Source of the DNA: Takakia lepidozioides
Lineage: Eukaryota > Streptophyta > Takakiopsida > Takakiales > Takakiaceae
Direction of reading: 5' to 3'
NCBI GenBank assembly: GCA_030704615.1
Contig: CM060733.1
Span: 50,158,001 to 50,222,000 of the forward strand
DNA length: 64,000 nucleotides
The notes beneath the pieces were generated by a model, which made no database searches, was not told the DNA's origin, and was given only the letters and a program-made list of their open reading frames with translations. Position 1 is the stretch's first letter. Each line of letters opens with the position of its first letter. The position numbers and the translations under genes were made by a program. Positions 42,631-53,117 of this stretch are shown piece by piece.

Positions 42631-43440
42631 GTGCCTCAGGGTGATCCCTGGGAATTGGTTACTTATGCCAAATCTAGGGCTTCATGTGTAGTTTTTGGGG
42701 TGAATCCCAGGATGGACGATGTGTCCTTTAAAACTACATGGTCTAGCTTAGGCTTGGATTTCATGGCTAATGGTACCATCTCGAGACTTGATAACAGGGG
42801 TACGTTGAAGGTTGCAATGACCAAAAGTGCTTCTAATAGAGTCTCGCATCAATTCAATCTCAAAGAAGTTCGTCCCTTGACTGGCTGGAGAGCGGTCTTA
42901 GACATTGGTGATTCAAACGGGCGCTCTAGGAAGACAACCAAGGGCAACAACTTCAACTTGAGAGTTTCTAATCGGTTTGATGCTCTGGATGAGGTTGAAT
43001 CCAAACAGCCAGAAAGACAAGATGCCCCTAAGTGTACGGAACCTGAACGTCCTGAATCTGAAGGATTTGGTACTCTGAATGGCTTACCAATCCTCAAGGT
43101 TTACACAAGACGAACAAATTCTATGCACGGGGTAATTGTCCCCAAGCCGTCAGATGGACAGTCTGTCCCTAAGTGTGCAGAGCCTGAACGTCGTGTAACT
43201 GAAGGATTTGGTACTCTGAATGGTTTACCAATCCTCAAAGTCTACACAAGATGAGCAAAATCTATACACAGGGTAATTGTCCCCAAGTAGTCTGACGGAC
43301 AATCTGCCCCTATGTGTGCGGAGCCTGTGCGTCGTGTAACTGAAAGATTTGGTACCCTGAATGGTTTACCAATTCTCAAAGTTTACACAAGACGAGCAAA
43401 ATCTACACATGGGGTAACTGTCCCCCCTTTGCAGAACGGT
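42631..43440 (+). pseudogene. LINE 5' ORF with tandemly repeated segment
   Basis: The frame 42631-43254 encodes an unrecognised protein of about 207 residues (FKTTWSSLGLDFMANGT). Its end contains the segment GFGTLNGLPILKVYTR, which recurs three times at about 43065, 43205 and 43345 with a spacing near 140 bp and degenerating stops. The protein may be an ORF1-like nucleic-acid-binding protein. Only the position supports that. Confidence 0.45.
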
Positions 43441-44405
43441 TGGCCGTCCAGGAGCAATCACAAGCTACCTAGACGACAAACAATTCACACGCAAAGGGCT
43501 GGCTTGCGGCTAGCCACTTTCAACTTCTCAGGGTTGACCAACCAAAGGAAACAACTTGAAGTGGGACAAGTTCTTCGGACTAATGATATTCATATCTGTG
43601 CTGGGCAAGAAACATGGGAAACGTCGGATAAACTGGTTGGAGATGTCATTGGTTATAAATGGGCAGGTAAGATGTGTACTCTTAAGGCAGCCTCTGCCAA
43701 ACGCGGTCAAAAAGGGGTCGGATTCTTTGTCCGTGATTTCTTGTTTGACAATTGTGAAATTATCAACAAGGGTTTGAGGTACGAGCATAGTATCTGGCTA
43801 AAACTGAATTTGAAGGGCGGCATGAGTACAAAGGACCTCTTTGTTGGTTGTGTTTACATGCCCACAGAGGGGACCCTTAGTGCTGACGCAGACAAGGCCT
43901 TCGAAGATGTAAAGCTGGACTGTGCTTCGTTCCTTGCCAAAGGTCAGGTGGTACTATTGGGGGACTTCAATGCCTGGGTGGGCAAAGGGATCCATCAGGA
44001 CGATGACCTTTTGGTGAGGACGAGCTGAATTCTAATGGCAGACGGTTAATTAACTGTCTAGAAGAGCTTCAGCTTTTGACCTTGAATAACAGGACAAGTG
44101 GTGACCAAGTGCAGTGGACTCGTGAGAAATCCCAAACTGGGGAACATTCCATTGTGGACTATATCATAATGGACAAAATTTTGTTCCCCCAGTGTGCCAA
44201 TGTGTTGATCGACAGAACTGATATTGGTACCTCTGACCACTTCCTGGTTTGGACTGAGATCAAAAAGTGTTTTCCCACCACCAAGAGATCTGTGAAACGT
44301 TCGATTCGGAAGTGGCGCATAGAAGAATTCCACAATGAGGAGGTCAAGGCTGAGTACATCCAGGCCTTGCAAGAGGCTCTCCCTCATTTTGTCCAATCGC
44401 TCCAA
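43312..44405 (+). pseudogene. LINE endonuclease domain
   Basis: Frames 43312-44028 and 44076 onward encode an EEP-family endonuclease: LRLATFNFSGL, HICAGQETWET (catalytic Glu), VVLLGDFNAWVG, then after a frame break near 44020 HSIVDYIIMD and GTSDHFLVW (SDH motif). All main catalytic positions are visible. One frameshift separates the two halves. Confidence 0.8.
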
Positions 44406-45867
44406 GAACTTCAGTCACGCTCTGTTAACGCAAGAAATGAAGTCAAAAGAGCAGTGGACTCTTGGGAGAGTTTCGTTTCCTCCGTGGCTGACAAGATCAT
44501 TGGGAGGAAACTAATTGTCTGCGGTAGAGCAGTTAATTGGTGGACCAATGAGATAAAACTCAAGATAGCTGAGAGACGAGCCCTCTATAAAGAGTGCTGC
44601 AACTTGTATGCTCACACCAAAAGCTGTGTCACTGTTAACGGACAGAAGTCCAACTTCTTTGACATAGACCAAGGTGTAGCTCAAGGATGTACTCTGTCCC
44701 CTCTGCTCTTCAATGATTTCATCAATCAACTCCTCAAGGATGTGGAAAGTGAGGGATTTGGGTTAAGGGTGGGTGATACCACCATACCAGTTCTTATGTT
44801 TGCGGATGACTTCGCAGCCATAGGGGAGACTCCAACCAATCTCCAGGAGTTGATTGATTGCGCGAAGAGATACTTTGATCTTTGGGGGCTAGAGGCTAAT
44901 GTCAGCAAATGTGCAGTGGTAGCATTCAACGACAGAGGAGAGGGAGGAAGTGATCTTAAGTGGCAGTGGGGTAACCAAGAGATCCCGGTCCTCCCTTCCT
45001 ACACTTATCTGGGCATTGAGTTCTCCTCCAATTGTAATGGGATGCACATATCCGGAAAGTTGTTCAAACTGGCAAGGGCAAAGCTCTGGGGCTCACTAAA
45101 TTTTTCCACTGCAGAGGGGTCAACTCTGAGGTTAAGAAAACCATGCTTTGTCGCGTTATTAGACCTGCCTTGGAGTACGGATCTGCTATATGGGTTGATA
45201 ACTCCAACCAGGCTAAGTCTCTAGAATCCATTCAAGTGGGGGTGCTTAAGGAGTGTATGTCAGCATGCTCCAAAACAGCCAATGTGGCTGTTTGGGGTGA
45301 GTTTGGCATTGTGTCCTTAAGCTCCCGACGAGATGAATTCAAGGTCAGATGGTGGGGTCAGCTGCAACATATGCCCAACACCAGATATCCTAAGTTAATC
45401 GACTCTATATCTTGGAAACAGGACCGCCCTGTCAAACAGGCTAAGTCCTGGCAGAAGAGAGTAGAAGAGATCCTCAAGGACCTGGACCTGGATCCGCAAG
45501 TCTTGACCCTGCTGGATAAATCTGACTTAGAGGTTGTAGTGTCCTCAGCCATGTCTGTTGCCATGAGATTGTCTGATGAAAATGAAGTTAGGCAGAAAAC
45601 TTCCCTGAACTTGTTTCCAGTCTGTGACATGGGGGAGGACATCTTGGATGACCTCAAGGGTCTACCCACTCTCGGCACTAGACTGAAATTTAAACTCAGG
45701 GCAGGAAGCCTACCTTTGAACAGCAAACTGAAGCAGAGAGGAAAGGGAGAGTGCAATTGCCCGTTGTGTGGGCAATCTGAAGATAGTATTCATTTTCTGA
45801 TACACTGTCCGGGGTTCTCTTACCAAAGAGACGCTCTCTTCAAATTTATTAAGGGAATTGCATCGTC
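44406..45867 (+). pseudogene. LINE reverse transcriptase (truncated) and C-terminal zinc finger
   Basis: The RT lacks its first motifs. After the endonuclease linker it starts near 44630 with DQGVAQGCTLSPLLF and has the catalytic VLMFADDFAAIG at about 44795. The frame 44076-45224 ends, and homology continues in the frame 45143-45898 with a thumb-like region. A zinc finger follows (CNCPLCGQSEDSIHFLIHC), typical for the LINE RT end. The missing segment of about 150-200 residues between endonuclease and RT is an internal deletion. Confidence 0.75.
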
Positions 45868-47560
45868 AAAGCTGGAATTGTACCAGATGTCATCCTGAAC
45901 ACTGCCTTGGTGGACATGTATGCGATGTGGGTGCATCGAGGATGCAAATGGAGTATGGCTGAACGTGATGTGGTGTCGTTGAGTGTGATGATTGCAAGAT
46001 ATGCACAGCAAGGGTGCGGGATGGAGGCTTTGGAGACCTATGAGCAAATGATGTGCGAAGGGGTGAAAACCAAGAACATCACGTTTGTTTGTGTTTGCAA
46101 TGCGTGTGAAAGCCTGGGAGCTCTGGAAAAGGGGAAAAAGGTCCATGGTGACATCGTCAAAGCTTGAATTGTTCCAGATGTCATCCTGAACACTGCCCTG
46201 GTGGACATGTATGCCAAATGTGGGTGCATTAAGGATGCGAATGGAGTTAATTTCAGCATTATGGCTGAACGAGATGTGGTGTCGTGGAACGCGATGCTTG
46301 CAGGGGTATGCACAGCAGGGGCGCGGGATGGAGGCTTTGGAGCTCTATTCCAGAGTTTATTGAGCCTGTCACAGGCTGTCATTGTCAGCTGCTAGCAGCA
46401 AGGCAAGGATGTATGCATGATTTGTGCAGAGGCATGGATAGTTGAAGGAGCAGGGATAGAGTGTGGGTCCAGATTCATCCAAGGGGACCGGACTTCAAGC
46501 TCCAGATTACCTATGATTCTCTGTGGATCAATAGCTACAAGTAACCTGCATGGGTAGATGGTCAACTAAAGGCATGTATGTTTGCATTTGCAGTGCGTGT
46601 GCTAGCCTGGCAGCCCTGGAAAAGGGGAAAGAGGCCCATGGTGACATCGTCAAATCTGGAATTGTACCAGATGTCATTCTGAACACTGCCCAACGCGATG
46701 CTTGCAGGGTATGCACAGCAGTGGCGCCGGATGGAGGCTTTGGAGACCTATGAGCAAATGATGTGCAAAGGGGTGAGGGCAACCACATCACGTTTGTTTG
46801 TGATTCCAATGCTTGTGCAAGCCTGGCAGCCCTGGAAAAGGGCAAGAGGTGCGTGGTTGTATCGCAAAAGCTGGAATTGTACCAGATGTGATTCTGTACG
46901 ATATCCTCGTGGGAATGTATGCCAAATTTGGGTGCATTGAGGATGCAAACCAAAGGAACTTATGTGTATTCTGCGAAGGGGTGAAGCTCAACCACATCAC
47001 CGTAATTTGTATGTGCAAGCTTGGGAGCCCTGGAAAAGGGGAAAGAGGTCCATGGTGACATCGTCAAAGCTGGAATTGTACCCAATGTTATTCTTAACAA
47101 TGCCCTCATGGACATGTATGCCAAATGTGGGAGCATCAAGGATGCGAAGGCAGTGTTCCACTATAATGCTGAATGAAATGTGATGTCGTGGAACGCGTTG
47201 CTTGCAGGGTAGGACGTGGGATGGAGGTTTCGGAGACCTATGAGCAAATTATGGGGGAAGGGGTGAAGCCTCGCCACATCATGTTTGTGTGCATTTGCAA
47301 TGCTTGTGCAAATCCTGGCAGCCTTGGAAATGAGTGAAGGGGTGCATGGTTGCATCGCAAAAGCAGGAGTTGGTGAGAAGAATGATGAAGGTCAGAAGGG
47401 TTAGAAAGGAGGTAGGTCACTGCTGCATTGAGATTTGCAACAAAAGTGCACACCTTCGCTGTAGATGGCATCCCAGAATTAAGGAAATCCATGCTGAGCT
47501 GAGAAGATTGTCTGGGCAGATGAAGTGCCTTCAAAACATTTCACCCTGTTTTCCCCTCTT
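45868..47560 (+). pseudogene. Decayed PPR fragments inside the Helitron
   Basis: PPR units such as SKLELYQMSS (in frame-shifted form), GVKTKNITFVCVCNACESLG, NTALVDMYAKCGCIKDANGV and many broken ones. The N-terminal module recurs near 46540. At 47350-47525 the start of an E/DYW region (IKEIHAELRRLSGQM) appears and is cut off. No intact frame longer than about 90 codons remains. Confidence 0.75.
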
Positions 47561-48782
47561 ATTGAAATCTGCAAGTTACTGGTTGAGTGAATGAATTATG
47601 CCTGGTAGGTGAACCTCATGTGTATTCTGATGCCTGTGCCAGTCTTTGAGCACTGAAAAAGTGGAAATGGATCTGTACGTATTTGTAAGCCTATACGTTC
47701 TGATGTGGGATTTTCCTGGTTTTATGAAGGGCCATCTCCTATTGGAATTCCTCAATCAGCATAGCTGGGTTTGAATCAAACATAAATGGACTATGCCTTT
47801 CGTCTTCACTAGGTGTTGCTGCCAAAAAAATAACCGATTGTGAGAGGGTCCCTAATCGAATGATGCTTCCAGGTACATTTTCTATTATGCATTTACGGCA
47901 AGAGAAAATATCTTTGTTGTACAGTCAGATTTCATTGATTATGGTCCCTTAGGTCAACACCTAATCCTTGCATAGCAAGCCCCTAGATTACTGGCCAACA
48001 AGTAGTAGCTAAAACTCAAAAGCATAGCATTTGCCTCCTACCATAGCCATGGTTGTCCACTGCCTCTTGAAAATTCTTCTGGCTGCATCATGCTCTACTT
48101 CTACCGACATGTCTGCTAGATAGACGGTTGGACCACCAAAAGAAAACTCATTGGGAGATACTGGTGGGTCCACAGCCAGCCCAAATTTCTCACAGTGCAC
48201 CAAACTCATATCTTCGTATGAGAGGATCTCGAAACTATCCTAAAAGCTCATTCCTGATCTCGCATAAATGTCTGCAAGCTTTTCAGACAATTGAGCGGTG
48301 GCAATAATACACTTTTTAGAATTTTCTGAGATTGTGTATCATGAGTGCAAACTTATGGTTCTAGGGTGGGGCGATGATTCAGGGCAAGAAGGTGTGAAGA
48401 CTGATTATGAATATCAATATCATATCAATTTTATCATCAATTTTATCATTATCAATATTAATATCAACATCATTATCAAGACAAATGATTTTTATCAAAA
48501 ACGTTTGTTTTTATCAACCTGGATTTTTAACAATGATAATTGTTTTTATCAAGACATGAGTTTTATCAAAAACAACTATTTTCATTAAAATTTTATATAC
48601 ATCTGAACAGTTATTATTTATTTTATCAAAACGCGAATGTTATCCCCCTTTTAATACATTTACAGGGCTACAATCCCCCTCATCCTGAAAAAATAAATAA
48701 ATAATAATAATAATATGTCCACCGTCAATATAATTATTTATTTATAATTCATATTTTCAGATGTGTATAGTTCTAAATTAAA
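47561..48782. other. Noncoding stretch upstream of the Helitron Rep gene
   Basis: AT-rich from about 48400, with ATTATCA-type repeats at 48420-48570 and a TAA/TAAT microsatellite at 48690-48720. TATTTTCAG at 48752-48760 could be a splice acceptor shortly before the Rep start. No gene was seen. This is the likely promoter/leader of Rep. Confidence 0.5.
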
Positions 48783-51377
48783 ATGGAAAAAGAAATTTCT
48801 AATGCCAAGAGACGGGCAAAGTATGCTTTAAATAAAGAGAAATTAAATGATGAGCGTCGGAAAAAATGTAAATCTCAACCGACTCTCGATTTAGACATAA
48901 AAAATGCTAAACGAAGGGAAAAATACAAACTGGAACATCCACCACAAACCACCAAAACAAATCAATACGAGACAAATGCTAAACGCAGGGAAAAATTCAG
49001 AATCGAAAATCCACCACAAACGACCGAAATAGATCCAGACGAGACAAATGCTAAACGCAGGGAAATATTCAGAATCGAAAATCCACCACAAACCTCCGAA
49101 ATAGATCCAGACGAGACAAATGCTAAACGCAGGGAAAAATTCAGAATCGAAAATCCACCACAAACGACCGAAATAGATCCAGACGAGACAAATGCTAAAC
49201 GCAGGGAAAAATTCAGAATCGAAATTCCACCAAAAACCTCCGAAATAGATCCAGACGAGACAAATGCTAAACGCAAGGAAAAATTCAGAATCGAAAATCC
49301 ACAACAAACCACCGAAATAGATCCAGACGAGACAAATGCTAAACGCAGGCAAAAATTCAGAATCGAAAATCCACCACAAACCACGGAAATAGATCCAGAC
49401 GAAACAAATGTGAAACGAAGGGCAAAATATGCATTCCAAAAAAACCAAGATCCATTGATCAAAAATAAAATATGTGCAGCACAAATTCAGAAATATATTA
49501 CACACGAAAATGAAGAAAAGGAAAAACTCAAAAGAAAAAGAGAACAAATGTATTGCACTCTTGCAAAAAAACCAAAGAATGATCATGAGTTCCCACCAGA
49601 AATATGCCTGGAGAATAACTTGTTTTGTTTATCCAACTTCAACGAATACATTAGTAATGCGACTTTCACAAATCTATATTGTTGTGTTTGCAGCAGAGAC
49701 ATAGTAACCTCTAACATGTTGAAATGGAGAATCGATGAATTACACAGTGAGATCTTAAAACACATGAAGAAATGGCTCAGCTTACACGTAGAAAACCACT
49801 TTGAAGAACATATTCTCCTACAAGAGGTTCCCCAAGAATTGATCAATGACACAAAACATCAGCTGGACGAATTAAATGGGTTGTTATTGGACAAACGAGG
49901 AGTATCAAATAATGCACACACCATCTTCATTTGTAAAAACTGCAGTTCCACCTTGAAAAAGAACAAGATGCCAAAATTTGCACTCGCTAACGGTTTGTGG
50001 TTCGGAAAAGTTCACGACATTTTGCCAAAATTAACCATGGTTGAAGAAGCGTTAATAGCAAGATACCGTTGTCGTGTGATGTTGTTCAAATTACGTTATG
50101 TAAATAAGGGCGGAAAGGGGCAACGCGCATTGAAAGGAAATTTGGTGAGTTTTACTCAAAATCCAGGTCGTGCGGTCGAATTGCTAAACAAATTGCCACC
50201 ACCCTTAGATTCATTATCCGATATTGTTGCCGTCCACTTCGTCGGCACTTCACATCCACCCATTAACGTCGTGAAAACATGTAATTTACTATACGTACGT
50301 AGACTTGCAGTGACGACATGGTTAACATGGCTGAAAAATAATCACACGGGTTACAAAGACATTCAAATTGATAACGACATATTGGATGGACTACCAGAGA
50401 ACGATATTCCACCATCAATCTTGAGATCGGTGTTTGAATCCACGGACATTGACTTCGCCAACGCTGAACATCGTACCAACATAACGGATTTGCACAACAA
50501 AAAAACACCAATAAACAAAGATGATGCTACGATCCAGCCCGTCATAGACACGTCCGGACTCATCGATTTTGACGGAATTGACATAAAGCACAACGACCTA
50601 ATCTCCAACGCTTTAAATGGATTGCAACTACAACAAAATATGTATTTGTCATACACGCATGAAACCAAAATGGTGAACGAATACGCAAACCCAAAATTGA
50701 TCGCGTGTATGTTTCCAACGTTATTTCCGTTTGGAATCGGCGTAACCGAAATGAAAAACCGTCCAATTAAAGTAACTTTGGAGGCCCACGTTGAGTATTT
50801 GATGAGTTTGACCGATATCCATCACGACTTTTCGAAACACCACTTGTTTCCATTCTTCATGTTCAATTTGATGCAACGTAGACAAATATGCCTGGGCGCA
50901 AAATTGACATTGTCGAGATCGGCATTTCAAAGTGAAGCACAACTCCTTGACAATATCCGTTCAGAAGACTTCAACGACATAATAGACGACGTGAAATCAA
51001 TAAACAACAAACCGAAAATACAAAAGTTATTGCGACACTTGAAAGTATCAAGTAAACACGTGATGGCATCTGGAAGCAGTCGAGCAACACAGAGAAACGA
51101 AATATTTAGCATGATGCAGCAGTTGGGAACACCAAGTTTATTCTTCACTTTGAATCCAGCATTCGTACATCATCCTCTAGTGTCTCTACTAAGTGGGAAC
51201 GACATCAATCTCGACATTTTTTTCGACGACAACCTCCCGGACCACAATGAAAGACGTGTAATTGCCACTACGAATCCGAGATCTCAAGCTAAATTTGTAC
51301 ACATCATCGTGAATGCAATTTTTAAATACCTACTCCGTGTCAGAGAGACTGCCAAAACTACCACAACAAATACATGA
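48783..51377 (+). CDS. Helitron Rep N-terminal part (repeats, zinc fingers, Helitron_like_N)
   Basis: 864 codons. Residues about 60-225 form seven near-identical 24-residue repeats with the pattern NAKRREKFRIENPPQTTEID. Zinc-binding pairs follow (CCVCSRDI, ICKNCSSTLKKNKMPKFA), then the conserved FPFGIG region. The Helitron N domain ends in SRATQRNEIFSMMQQLGTPS and LFFTLNPA. The frame stops at a TGA (51375-51377), but the same frame continues immediately with the HUH region, so a single substitution (for example TGG or CGA to TGA) split one protein. The chosen ATG is the first in the frame, just after a possible splice acceptor. Confidence 0.88.
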   Translation: MEKEISNAKRRAKYALNKEKLNDERRKKCKSQPTLDLDIKNAKRREKYKLEHPPQTTKTNQYETNAKRREKFRIENPPQTTEIDPDETNAKRREIFRIENPPQTSEIDPDETNAKRREKFRIENPPQTTEIDPDETNAKRREKFRIEIPPKTSEIDPDETNAKRKEKFRIENPQQTTEIDPDETNAKRRQKFRIENPPQTTEIDPDETNVKRRAKYAFQKNQDPLIKNKICAAQIQKYITHENEEKEKLKRKREQMYCTLAKKPKNDHEFPPEICLENNLFCLSNFNEYISNATFTNLYCCVCSRDIVTSNMLKWRIDELHSEILKHMKKWLSLHVENHFEEHILLQEVPQELINDTKHQLDELNGLLLDKRGVSNNAHTIFICKNCSSTLKKNKMPKFALANGLWFGKVHDILPKLTMVEEALIARYRCRVMLFKLRYVNKGGKGQRALKGNLVSFTQNPGRAVELLNKLPPPLDSLSDIVAVHFVGTSHPPINVVKTCNLLYVRRLAVTTWLTWLKNNHTGYKDIQIDNDILDGLPENDIPPSILRSVFESTDIDFANAEHRTNITDLHNKKTPINKDDATIQPVIDTSGLIDFDGIDIKHNDLISNALNGLQLQQNMYLSYTHETKMVNEYANPKLIACMFPTLFPFGIGVTEMKNRPIKVTLEAHVEYLMSLTDIHHDFSKHHLFPFFMFNLMQRRQICLGAKLTLSRSAFQSEAQLLDNIRSEDFNDIIDDVKSINNKPKIQKLLRHLKVSSKHVMASGSSRATQRNEIFSMMQQLGTPSLFFTLNPAFVHHPLVSLLSGNDINLDIFFDDNLPDHNERRVIATTNPRSQAKFVHIIVNAIFKYLLRVRETAKTTTTNT
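48960..49420 (+). repeat. 72-bp tandem repeat coding for 24-residue units in Rep
   Basis: Seven units of exactly 72 bp keep the frame. Each encodes a basic block (NAKRRE) and an acidic end (EIDPDET). Differences between units are few, so the repeat has expanded or been homogenised recently. Confidence 0.9.
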
Positions 51378-53117
51378 GTACTTGGAAACATAAACGCATA
51401 TTACGGTTGTTATGAAACCGCGAAAAATGGTTCACTTCACATACACACATTGTTGTGGCTAGAAAATGCCCCAAATCCAAACGACCTCGTACAAAAACTA
51501 AAAGATGACGAAGAATTCAAACGAAAAATGCTGGCATATTTGGACAACATCATAGTACGCGACTTGATCCAATTCACATCCGAAATACCAATCGACGACG
51601 ATATACCCACCAATACCACTGACTCCGAGAACAAAGAAAACAATGTAAACACCGAAATCCATCCGTGCACTACTAGATCTCCCGATGTTCACTCTAAAAA
51701 ATTTTATGCTCACTTTGCGCGCGACGTTTCAAAATTGCTGAATGTATGCAATCGCCACGTCTGCAATCCTGCGTGTTACAAAACCAACGAAGACGTTTTC
51801 AAAAAGAATTGTAGATACGGATTTCCCGCTGTCTTAGTTGAAAAAACGCATTTCGACGACGAAACCGGGCTGCTGCATATAAAACAAACCGACAGATGGT
51901 TGAACAACGCAAATATATGGATGTTAGTATTAGGAAGATGCAACCACGATTTGAAATTCATCGGTGCTTCAGGGAAAGACGCAAAGGCTCTAATATACTA
52001 CATCACGGATTACATCACAAAATCTTCCGTCTACACATCACACATGTATTCGCTTTTGCAAATAGCCGTAAAAAAGATCAAAACGACTTATGACGATCTA
52101 TATTCCGAATATTCAGTTGAGAAAAGCCGCAAATTGCTAATTCGATGTTTAAACACGATCGGATCGCAACAAGAAATCTCGGCGACAAGGGCAGTCAGTT
52201 ACCTTATGAAATATCCAGACCATTTGACAGACCACCAATTTGCATATTTGCCATGGTATAGTTTATCAGCATGGATTCGCGAACAAGAAAAATCTCAATC
52301 GAACAAAGATGGAAACAACGATCTGAACAGCACACCTGACGATAACGACCCCGAAAACACCTTCGAAACATTCAAAGTTGAAAGATCCAAACAGAACGAC
52401 AAGTTGATTATGTATAATTTTCGCATCGACTACCAAAGCAGGCCACACAAGTTCAAGGAAATGTCACCTTACGAGTTCTGCAGTAAATCGTGCAAAGTGA
52501 GAAGCCCGTACTACTACAAATTCATGCATGAACATCCGCAAAGTGACACCCACAGTGTATATGAATCTCAAGTAACCAAAGTGCCAATAATACAAGGCTA
52601 CAAAATACCTTCGAAAAAAAATGATGCGGCAACGCACGCTCGCGCTATTTGTATTCTGTTCATGCCATGGAGATCTATCCACGACTTAAAGCCAAGATCG
52701 CAACAAAGTTGGGAAGACGCTCTCGACGAATTATATCCAATATGTTCGGAATTCAACAGCAAAATCATCGCAAATATCGGCATGCTACATGAATGCAAAG
52801 AATCACGAGACTCCGACAGACTGTTACTGAAGAACGAAAATCCAAACGATGACGAGAACCCAGAAGACATCAACATCGACCCCTTATACAATGAGATGCC
52901 AGACGAAATGCACGGAGACGATGACGATGATATATATGTGGACGAGAATTCAGCGTCGAAACATACAGAAGACATAGTCACAATGGCCAGAAGTTACAAA
53001 TCGAATATCTTATGTGCAATACAAGCGAAAACAATTACGTGGCCGAAATTATCAACAAGCTTGTTACAGATGCCAACGGGAAAATATCACCACAACCCCA
53101 TACCGCACCAAAAATAG
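51378..53117 (+). CDS. Helitron Rep catalytic part (HUH and two-Tyr motif)
   Basis: In frame with the upstream ORF after the TGA. The first residues include AYYGCYETAKNG and LHIHTLLWL, the HUH metal-binding motif at 51435-51455. The active-site motif YYITDYITKS with two Tyr and a Lys lies at about 51993-52025. Both are diagnostic of rolling-circle Rep proteins of Helitrons. The rest is the Rep-helicase linker, with an acidic stretch. The frame ends at 53115-53117 and overlaps the helicase frame (starting 53012) by 106 bases in another frame. An independent start for this ORF is doubtful; it is the middle of one broken Rep-helicase gene. Confidence 0.88.
   Translation, partial: VLGNINAYYGCYETAKNGSLHIHTLLWLENAPNPNDLVQKLKDDEEFKRKMLAYLDNIIVRDLIQFTSEIPIDDDIPTNTTDSENKENNVNTEIHPCTTRSPDVHSKKFYAHFARDVSKLLNVCNRHVCNPACYKTNEDVFKKNCRYGFPAVLVEKTHFDDETGLLHIKQTDRWLNNANIWMLVLGRCNHDLKFIGASGKDAKALIYYITDYITKSSVYTSHMYSLLQIAVKKIKTTYDDLYSEYSVEKSRKLLIRCLNTIGSQQEISATRAVSYLMKYPDHLTDHQFAYLPWYSLSAWIREQEKSQSNKDGNNDLNSTPDDNDPENTFETFKVERSKQNDKLIMYNFRIDYQSRPHKFKEMSPYEFCSKSCKVRSPYYYKFMHEHPQSDTHSVYESQVTKVPIIQGYKIPSKKNDAATHARAICILFMPWRSIHDLKPRSQQSWEDALDELYPICSEFNSKIIANIGMLHECKESRDSDRLLLKNENPNDDENPEDINIDPLYNEMPDEMHGDDDDDIYVDENSASKHTEDIVTMARSYKSNILCAIQAKTITWPKLSTSLLQMPTGKYHHNPIPHQK

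Larger units (their letters stand above)
42630..45867 (+). mobile_element. LINE (non-LTR retrotransposon) fragment between PPR pieces
   Basis: An apurinic-type endonuclease, a truncated reverse transcriptase and a C-terminal zinc finger lie in order on the plus strand. PPR sequence stops at 42629 and resumes at 45868, at an earlier position of the PPR unit. There is no poly(A) tail or target duplication, so recombination between PPR repeats may have removed the ends. Confidence 0.75.

Noticed and set aside
48891-49586. Antisense frames opposite the Rep N-terminal repeats
   Set aside because: They mirror the 72-bp repeat and have no domain; the plus-strand frame holds the Helitron motifs.
53012-53117. 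Programmed -1 frameshift between Rep and helicase
   Set aside because: I found no standard slippery heptamer in the overlap, and the gene also has a TGA elsewhere, so ordinary mutation is simpler.
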